Shown here in pieces: positions 58,408 to 64,000 of a DNA stretch of 64,000 nt. The DNA is from Oleidesulfovibrio sp047973035. Its GTDB lineage: Bacteria; Desulfobacterota; Desulfovibrionia; Desulfovibrionales; Desulfovibrionaceae. The notes under the pieces were generated by a model. That model saw only the letters and a list, made by a program, of their open reading frames with translations, made no database searches and was not told where the DNA came from. Both the position numbers and the translations under genes were made by a program. Position 1 is the first letter of the stretch. Each line of letters opens with the position of its first letter. Where the stretch lies: the NCBI RefSeq assembly GCF_047973035.1, contig NZ_JBKEBF010000033.1, forward strand, positions 1 through 64,000. Reading direction: 5' to 3'.

Positions 58408-59526
58408 TTACTCTGCCGTGCTCATGCCGGACATGCAGATATTTTTAATGCTGGCCCACTGGACTGCAGTAATCGGGGTTTGCCTGACTGGTACAGGACC
58501 CAGGCCAACATATTCCACCTGCAGGTCATGTACACGGCGGGGGATATCCGGATGTGTGGAAAGGTAACTTTCCAGTGCCCGCAAAAAGTCGGGCACGTCT
58601 GATTCTTTTGAATGGACTGTGCGGCTGAGAAAGTTCTGCAGGCCGGAAACAGGTATACCAGCCCGATGCAGGGCTATGGCCGCACCAGTGTCCGCTGCGG
58701 TTTCATCTTCGCGTGAATAATTGAGCAGAATAAGCGCCTGAGCACTGCCGCCGATAAGTTCCAGCGCATCGCTGTCACCCGCAAACATATTCAAGAGCAG
58801 GTCAAAAGCCATGTTGCGGATATAGCTGCTGGTGCCGTGATGCTCGATAATATGCTGCCTTTCATGGGCAAGTATGCCTGAAAGTTCTTCCGGGCTCTGT
58901 AACCCGTTAAGCAAGGTGCTGGTCAGAATGACAGTGCCGCCGGGCAGGGCAAGGGCATTATTCACGTCACTGTAAAGAACTTTCACAGTATACAGTTGGT
59001 TGTCCTGCTCTGTAAGCAGCTCTGCCTGCATGTGTGCAAGAGCGCTGTCGCCCTGTTCCGAGCTGCACCACATGGGAGAGCGACCTTGCGAAAGCATGGG
59101 CACTATAACTCGCATGGATTGTTCGCCCAGTTGTTTTTCAACGGACTCTGGCAGGTTGGTGGCAACGAATCGTATTGTCTGTGAGCCGAAAAAGCCTATC
59201 CACACCACAAGTACCAGCATAATGGAGATAAGAGCCATGCTGAATTTGCTGGGCATGGACAGCCGTATGCCGCGGTGCGCCCGTATCTGCCGGACAAGTT
59301 CGTCCGTGTCTGCTTGCGGCGCTATGGTGATACGCTCGTAGTTGTCGGGGTGCAGTTTCAGACGCAGGGGGCGTTCGCCCCAATTGTCCACAGGGTCAAT
59401 ATCGGCAAGAGCCCAGCGGGGTATCTGGTCGCTATTTTGTGCGACCAGATACCCGCCGGTAAGCTGTAATGTTATTTCGACGGATTCAGGGGTCTGGCCG
59501 TCATTGTAGCGAGCGGTAAATTGCAT
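58408..59526 (-). CDS. M48-family membrane metallopeptidase
   Basis: A 372-residue zinc peptidase. An N-terminal cytoplasmic domain of about 100 residues (beta-rich, ending RQIRAHRG) leads to one hydrophobic helix (MALISIMLVLVVWIGFFG) and the peptidase domain with LPGGTVILTSTLLNGL, the zinc motif LAHERQHIIEHHG and the downstream EDETAADTGAAIAL Glu. Similar M48 proteins degrade misfolded or specific membrane-associated proteins. It follows the DUF898 gene after 14 bases, a pairing seen in many proteobacteria. Start at 59526 is close to the first strand; the ribosome site is weak. Confidence 0.88.
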   Translation of the reverse strand: MQFTARYNDGQTPESVEITLQLTGGYLVAQNSDQIPRWALADIDPVDNWGERPLRLKLHPDNYERITIAPQADTDELVRQIRAHRGIRLSMPSKFSMALISIMLVLVVWIGFFGSQTIRFVATNLPESVEKQLGEQSMRVIVPMLSQGRSPMWCSSEQGDSALAHMQAELLTEQDNQLYTVKVLYSDVNNALALPGGTVILTSTLLNGLQSPEELSGILAHERQHIIEHHGTSSYIRNMAFDLLLNMFAGDSDALELIGGSAQALILLNYSREDETAADTGAAIALHRAGIPVSGLQNFLSRTVHSKESDVPDFLRALESYLSTHPDIPRRVHDLQVEYVGLGPVPVRQTPITAVQWASIKNICMSGMSTAE

Positions 59527-59540
59527 GGAGCGCAAGGTAC

Positions 59541-60653
59541 CTACACTGCAAGATCAAAGTCAAAGGCCTGCGCGATGCCGTCGCCTGTGGTTTCCTGCTG
59601 ATGAGCACCGCGGTGCACTTCAGCAAAGTTCAGGTCGCCGGACAGGCCGAACTGTTTTGCAAAGAATTTTTGCAGGCCCACAGATGCCCATGCAAACCCG
59701 ATACCGAATGTCAGTACCGTAAGCAGGACAAATTTGACGATAGCCCACAACAGTGCCGCCGGCTTGATGGAGCAGGTGAACGACGCATTGCCGAAGCTTG
59801 TGCCTTCTGCCATCCAGTGCAGCATGCGGCAGCGCCAGATAAGGGTGCCCGCTGTGGCAGTTACGAAAATAGCGATGATGGAAAGTATGATCACTGCTTC
59901 ATTGCCTGCTACCATGCCGAGGAGTCCCGGGATAGTGAGGAGTGCAGCGAGAAACACTAAATAAGCCACTACGGGCGCGTACATCATCAGGTAAGGCAGG
60001 ATGGACGCTTTCACGAGCTTCATGGTGCTACCGGTGAAAGTAAACGGCTTGTCGCCATACCGGATGTTGCTCATGATGTCTTGCGTAATCTTGGCATATG
60101 CCCACGGCCCCATAAGCCCGAGGCTCAGAATAGCAATGAGAGAACGAAGAATGGTGCGGCCTGCGAACTTCATGGGGGAACCGTCTAGCCCGAAGGGAAT
60201 GCTGTGCAGTCTTGTGTGTGCCAGCCGGTACCGCAGGCTGCGATACATGGCGTAGGGCATGAACACAAAGAATATTACGGCACCGGTAACGGCGCTGGCG
60301 GGAGGCCCGAAAATAAGGTCCATGGGCACGATGAGCGCCGAAATCAGCACCAGAATCAGGATGCCGACAACAAAACCAAGCGCCAGTTGGCGCCCTGTGC
60401 CCGTATATTCCAGAGGTTCGCCCTGAACCAGGGTATTGGACCAGAAGTATTTGCGGATTTTAGTAGTTGCCCAGAAGCTGTAAATGCCCATTGTCAGTGC
60501 AATGAAAAGTCCATTTACAAGGTGCATGAAAAACAGTGACTTGCCTGTTCCTGTAAACTCAAAAAGAGGTGCTGGATCGTTATTTGCAGCTATATGTTGA
60601 GGTGTCTCATTCATTTGTGTTTGTCCAATAGTATTTTGCTCTTCAATATGCAT
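59541..60653 (-). CDS. DUF898 (YjgN-like) membrane protein
   Basis: A 370-residue inner-membrane protein with about six to eight hydrophobic helices. The DUF898 repeat units are clear: FEFTGTGKSLFFMHLVNGLFIALTMGIYSFWATTKIRKYFW, then FTFTGSTMKLVKASILPYL further on. Function unknown; it probably forms a complex or a substrate pair with the peptidase encoded next. The start at 60653 has GGGGAG upstream; an inner ATG at 60614 is the alternative. Confidence 0.85.
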   Translation of the reverse strand: MHIEEQNTIGQTQMNETPQHIAANNDPAPLFEFTGTGKSLFFMHLVNGLFIALTMGIYSFWATTKIRKYFWSNTLVQGEPLEYTGTGRQLALGFVVGILILVLISALIVPMDLIFGPPASAVTGAVIFFVFMPYAMYRSLRYRLAHTRLHSIPFGLDGSPMKFAGRTILRSLIAILSLGLMGPWAYAKITQDIMSNIRYGDKPFTFTGSTMKLVKASILPYLMMYAPVVAYLVFLAALLTIPGLLGMVAGNEAVIILSIIAIFVTATAGTLIWRCRMLHWMAEGTSFGNASFTCSIKPAALLWAIVKFVLLTVLTFGIGFAWASVGLQKFFAKQFGLSGDLNFAEVHRGAHQQETTGDGIAQAFDFDLAV

Positions 60654-61095
60654 TTTAAAACTCCCCAAAGGCTCTATTTTGCAATTCCATATATAGAAAT
60701 GGGTATGCGATGGGAAGCTTTTTTTATGATAATGAAATAAAAAATAGTGTTTTTTTGTTTTTGGGGTTGACTTTTTCCAATTCAAAAAGGTGGTTGATAA
60801 TAATGAGGTATATTCTTGTGTAATTTCGTTTTCGAAGCAGGCGATTGCATAATCGACACGACCTGTAGCTATATAAGGCTTGGCAAATGAGGTGCATTAT
60901 GTTTTATTTGTTAGATAATATCAGTGTGCGTTTAATATTACTGAGGAAGTTTTTTGTCTATTGTTTCTCTGTAGTTGTTTTTTAAATATATACCATGTTA
61001 CGCTGTTAATAAGTCATGTATTGGTGTGGTATAATAGTATAGTTTCAGTGTAATGTTATTCAAATGAGGAAAATTTAATATTAAACAAAAAACAT
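60654..61095. other. 440-base AT-rich intergenic region
   Basis: Distinctly more AT-rich than the rest of the window, with many TATA/TTTT tracts. It holds the divergent promoters of the DUF898 and lipoprotein genes. No gene or RNA was recognised. Confidence 0.55.
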
Positions 61096-61935
61096 ATGAG
61101 GAAGAGGCGCGTAAGGTCTTTTGGTCATGTGTTGATTGCTGTGCTTTGCGTTTTTACAATGGGATGTGCTGCCCGGAAAACATCTACAGTGGATGTTGCA
61201 GGGTATCCTGTTGAGAGAATTGAAGTGCCCATAACCCCCAAGATAAAGCCTGTTGCCGGGAAAAAGTTTCGGGTAGATATTGACGTTACCAATGAGGGCG
61301 TGTCCACTAAGGGGACAGCTTATGCAACGTATTCCATCAGTCAGAAGAATAATGTTTTTATTTGGCAAGTGCAGGTGACAGAGTTTGTAGCCGATGGAGT
61401 GCATCTTACCTCGCTTGTTCCCTTAGTAGAGGCTTACGCTATTTCAGACGCCTACGGATGGCCTGTTGAAGGGACTACCCAACTCACCACACCTAGCGCC
61501 GACCTGAAGCAGGATGCTGTGAAGCTGAATTTTGAGCAAATGTATTTACTGGTTGAAGTGACGCAGGCACTGTTCCCGCGGTTTGTAACTACGCCTGTTA
61601 AAAGTGGTGATGATTTCGCAATGTCAGTTTATGAGAGATCGGGGATGGTCGTAGGAGAGGACGGTCGTAACGGCACATACTCGACATTGAAGGGGTATAC
61701 AGTTCGTAACGGGGTCCGTTATGTTATGGACATGACAAGCCGTGAGGGGTTTGATTTGTCGCTGGTCTCGGTTCCTGACAAAAAAATGAATGTAATAAAG
61801 CTGGAAAGCATGACGTTGTGGAACGCCGAAGATTTTTTCTGTGAATACCATGAGTCGTCTATTACAGTGAGTTATCCGGAACTGCCGGAAATGGGCGAGA
61901 TGACATCGTCGGTTCGTTTTGAAGCGGTAGATTAG
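61096..61935 (+). CDS. lipoprotein of unknown function
   Basis: A 279-residue lipoprotein: very basic start (MRKRRVR), hydrophobic segment and lipobox FTMGC with the Cys at residue 24. The mature part is beta-rich (KFRVDIDVTNEGVSTKGTAY, IWQVQVTEFVADGVHLT, KLESMTLWNAEDFFCEYHE). I recognise no family. Upstream sequence is AT-rich with a GAGGAAAA some distance before the ATG. A bidirectional terminator follows. The gene stands alone. Confidence 0.75.
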   Translation: MRKRRVRSFGHVLIAVLCVFTMGCAARKTSTVDVAGYPVERIEVPITPKIKPVAGKKFRVDIDVTNEGVSTKGTAYATYSISQKNNVFIWQVQVTEFVADGVHLTSLVPLVEAYAISDAYGWPVEGTTQLTTPSADLKQDAVKLNFEQMYLLVEVTQALFPRFVTTPVKSGDDFAMSVYERSGMVVGEDGRNGTYSTLKGYTVRNGVRYVMDMTSREGFDLSLVSVPDKKMNVIKLESMTLWNAEDFFCEYHESSITVSYPELPEMGEMTSSVRFEAVD

Positions 61936-61952
61936 CGCCGACACTTTAAATA

Positions 61953-61989
61953 AAACCGCCCCGGCAAGCAGGTCTTGCCGGGGCGGTTT
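61953..61989. terminator. bidirectional terminator
   Basis: AAACCGCCCCGGCAAG and CTTGCCGGGGCGGTTT form a perfect 16-bp stem with a 5-base loop, flanked by A tracts on one side and T tracts on the other. It ends both the lipoprotein gene (plus) and the TRAP operon (minus). Confidence 0.93.
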
Positions 61990-62024
61990 GTTTTTGTGTG
62001 GTGCTAAAATAGCGGTGCTTACTG

Positions 62025-63305
62025 TTAGAACATGTTCGGCAGGAACATAACTACCGAAGGTATGTAGGTAACTATCAGCAGAACTCCCAGCAGTGCCAGA
62101 ATGAACGGCCAGATTTCTTTGATGAAGCTGCCGATGCTCACGTTGGTGATGGAGCATGTGGTGAACATCATGGAACCGAACGGGGGCGTGATGCCGCCGA
62201 TCATAATGTTGACAATCATGATGAGGCCGAAGTGTACGATGTCGATGCCCATTGTTTTGGCGACAGGCACCAGCAGCGGAGCAACAATGATGAGTACCGC
62301 GCCGCCTTCAAGGAACATACCCAGAGCCAGCAGGAAGATGTTGATCAGCATCAGCATCATCCAAGGAGACTCTGCAAAGGTCATCAGACTCTTGGTAAGC
62401 ATGTAAGGAATACGTTCCCAGCTCATATACTGACCGAAAACGGATGCGGCCACGATAATAAGGACAACGGCACTGGTGGCTAGTACGGTGTTCTTCAGGA
62501 TGATGGGCACATGCCGCCACTTCAGTTCCTTATAGAAAAACGCACCGATGATGGTTGCCAGCAGCACGGCAATGGCTCCTGCCTCTGTAGGAGTGAACAC
62601 CCCGAAGCGGATGCCCATGATGATGCCCAGAGGCAGCAGCATGGCCCAGATGGATTCCCACAGCTGGATGGTGATTTCCTTGGGCGAGGCCATTTTGTCT
62701 CTGCCGGATTTGTACCCGCGTTTGCGCGAAATAATGCTGACCACAGCCATCAGCGCCAGACACATAAGCAGGCCGGGAACATAGCCGCCGATGAACATGT
62801 CGGCTACGGATGCCTGCGCGATAAGCGCATAGATGATAAGGTTGATACCGGGTGGAATGACCGGTGCAATGGCGGAGGAAGCAGCCGTGACAGCAGTGGA
62901 GAATGCGTTGCTGTAGCCGCGTTTTGTCATTTCGGGAACAAGAATTTTAGACTGCATTGCGGCGTCTGCGTTTGCAGAACCCGAGATGCCGCCCATCAGT
63001 GTGCTGAGCACAACGTTTACCTGCGCAAGGCCGCCTTTCATGTGACCGGTCAGAACATCTGCAACCTTCATCAGTCTGGAGCTGATGCCGGAGTAGTTCA
63101 TGATTTCGCCCAGCATGATGAAGAAGGGAACAGCCAGCAGCGGGAACGAAGATGCGGACGTGATGAACTTTTGCAGAATCAGGTCTGGCGGAGTACCTAC
63201 GTCACCGAAGGTGAAATAAGCAAGGGCCGCCGCAATCAGTGCAAACGCAATGGGAATGCTGGAAAAATACAGCACCATAACGACGATAATGGGAAAAATG
63301 GACAT
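62025..63305 (-). CDS. dctM: TRAP transporter large permease (DctM)
   Basis: The 12-helix membrane channel of a tripartite ATP-independent periplasmic transporter, 426 residues. Family landmarks: a glycine-rich GISGSANADAAMQSKIL, PEMTKRGYSNAFSTAVTAAS, PPGINLIIYAL, TPTEAGAIAVLLATI, ALGMFLEGGAVLIIVAPLL and IMIGGITPPFGSMMF. These systems use the sodium gradient to bring in organic acids such as C4-dicarboxylates; the substrate is set by the binding protein, which is not in the window. It starts 10 bases after the small permease gene. Confidence 0.96.
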   Translation of the reverse strand: MSIFPIIVVMVLYFSSIPIAFALIAAALAYFTFGDVGTPPDLILQKFITSASSFPLLAVPFFIMLGEIMNYSGISSRLMKVADVLTGHMKGGLAQVNVVLSTLMGGISGSANADAAMQSKILVPEMTKRGYSNAFSTAVTAASSAIAPVIPPGINLIIYALIAQASVADMFIGGYVPGLLMCLALMAVVSIISRKRGYKSGRDKMASPKEITIQLWESIWAMLLPLGIIMGIRFGVFTPTEAGAIAVLLATIIGAFFYKELKWRHVPIILKNTVLATSAVVLIIVAASVFGQYMSWERIPYMLTKSLMTFAESPWMMLMLINIFLLALGMFLEGGAVLIIVAPLLVPVAKTMGIDIVHFGLIMIVNIMIGGITPPFGSMMFTTCSITNVSIGSFIKEIWPFILALLGVLLIVTYIPSVVMFLPNMF

Positions 63306-63315
63306 ATCGGTACCT

Positions 63316-63828
63316 TTATTCTCCCGTCGTCACAGGTGCTTGGTGCTGTCTGGATGCCAGAAATTCCCGCACGTCGCGGACAAGAAAACGCAGCGTATGG
63401 AAGGTGATAAGTCCGAACCCGACTGTAATGGCGACATTCACATAAATGGCTGGAACATCCAGAACAGGCGTGCGCTTAAGGCTGTTGGCCTGGATGAAAA
63501 GCAAGCTCAGGTACACCACGTAGCCGTTGATTACGGTCATAAGCAGAGTAACCGCAATTGCAACCAACTGTTGGATGTGCCTGGGGAACAGCTTGGTAAT
63601 CAGGTCGATACCGATATGCATGTTGTAGCGGTACGCTGCTGATGAACCAAGAAAAACACTCCAGATGAAGGAAGTCGTAGCCACTTCTTCTACCCAGAAT
63701 AGCCCCCCCTGAAAGAGGTAACGTAAGATAACGTTGACGATAACCACCAGAACAGTAAGCGAAAGAAACGCACCGCTCAGGTAAATGTCGATATCTCGGA
63801 TGAGTGCTTGTTTCAGCTGTTGCATCAT
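63316..63828 (-). CDS. dctQ: TRAP transporter small permease (DctQ)
   Basis: The four-helix partner of DctM, 170 residues. Hydrophobic helices near residues 15-37, 48-67, 87-108 and 128-150, with NVILRYLFQGGLFWVEEVA-type region (usual RY(x)F ... W..E) that marks the family. Start at 63828 has AAGGGGAA upstream. The binding-protein gene (DctP) is expected just right of the window end, from which a terminator can be seen. Confidence 0.92.
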   Translation of the reverse strand: MMQQLKQALIRDIDIYLSGAFLSLTVLVVIVNVILRYLFQGGLFWVEEVATTSFIWSVFLGSSAAYRYNMHIGIDLITKLFPRHIQQLVAIAVTLLMTVINGYVVYLSLLFIQANSLKRTPVLDVPAIYVNVAITVGFGLITFHTLRFLVRDVREFLASRQHQAPVTTGE

Positions 63829-63953
63829 TTCCCCTTGCAGGGTGCTATGCGGTCGGAACAATTGCCCGAAACGCAAAAGGCATCTGCCAGCATTGTGTAG
63901 TTGCTGGACATCTGCCGGACCCTGCCTGCCAGAGCAAAAATTACTGAATAAAT

Positions 63954-63991
63954 AAAAAAGCCTGACGGGTCAGGCGGGTCAGCCGTCAGGC
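63954..63991 (-). terminator. terminator of a gene right of the window
   Basis: GCCTGACGG and CCGTCAGGC form a 9-bp stem; on the minus strand six T follow. It probably ends the solute-binding protein gene of the TRAP operon with partial read-through into dctQM. Confidence 0.8.
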
Positions 63992-64000
63992 CGACCTGAA

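Noticed and set aside
1..64000. CRISPR arrays
   Set aside because: No set of regularly spaced direct repeats was seen; the only clear tandem repeat is the coding 18-bp unit at 21282.

Overview
The window reads as a chromosomal segment of a sulfate-reducing deltaproteobacterium of the Desulfovibrio type (Desulfovibrionaceae). The grounds are a mononuclear molybdenum aldehyde oxidoreductase that matches the Desulfovibrio gigas Mop enzyme in length and motifs, a selenocysteine formate dehydrogenase with a Tat signal, two iron-type alcohol dehydrogenases, a TunR-type tungstate regulator built on a recombinase fold beside modABC, and a set of accessory genes that I know from D. vulgaris as the DVU_1551-1558 families. 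No search was run; family names are from recognition of the translated sequence.

Layout. 1-200: end of an rRNA operon (5S rRNA plus terminator), then about 850 bases with no recognisable gene. 1.0-12.7 kb: housekeeping and small genes (DUF302 protein, NlpE-like lipoprotein, aroE, hisG-hisI, a TrmO/class II aldolase fusion, thiL, a UvrD-type helicase, a phosphodiesterase-superfamily protein, tRNA-Leu, a ZIP metal transporter). 12.9-16.6 kb: a four-gene unit resembling SiaABCD, a threonine/serine phosphorylation switch linked to a diguanylate cyclase. 16.9-20 kb: a PEP-CTERM protein with a possible non-standard start, tRNA-Phe, an unknown gene and an aspartase-like gene that lacks its catalytic core. 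20.0-35.5 kb: a long minus-strand operon for the aldehyde oxidoreductase and its presumed maturation and redox partners. 35.9-39.7 kb: alcohol dehydrogenase, histidine kinase and NtrC-type regulator in one operon. 40.4-46.7 kb: a globin-coupled diguanylate cyclase, a TrfA-like replication initiator, a second alcohol dehydrogenase and a ModE-like regulator. 47.1-58.2 kb: modABC, tunR and the formate dehydrogenase cluster (fdhA with in-frame UGA, fdhB, fdhE, fdhD, and a ModE-like regulator). 58.4-64 kb: M48 peptidase, DUF898 membrane protein, a lipoprotein and TRAP transporter permeases.

How it fits together. Molybdenum/tungsten links much of the window: uptake (modABC), sensing (TunR and two ModE-like proteins), cofactor building and insertion (MoeA-like, MocA-like nucleotidyltransferase, XdhC, FdhD, FdhE) and two enzymes that use it. 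Alcohol dehydrogenase followed by aldehyde oxidoreductase would take ethanol through acetaldehyde to acetate. In support, I find almost identical sigma-54 (-24/-12) promoter sequences in front of the moeA-like/mop operon and in front of the second alcohol dehydrogenase, with a sigma-54 activator encoded between them. This alcohol/aldehyde regulon, together with the poorly understood TrsS/TrsM and redox genes downstream of mop, is the most interesting part of the window.
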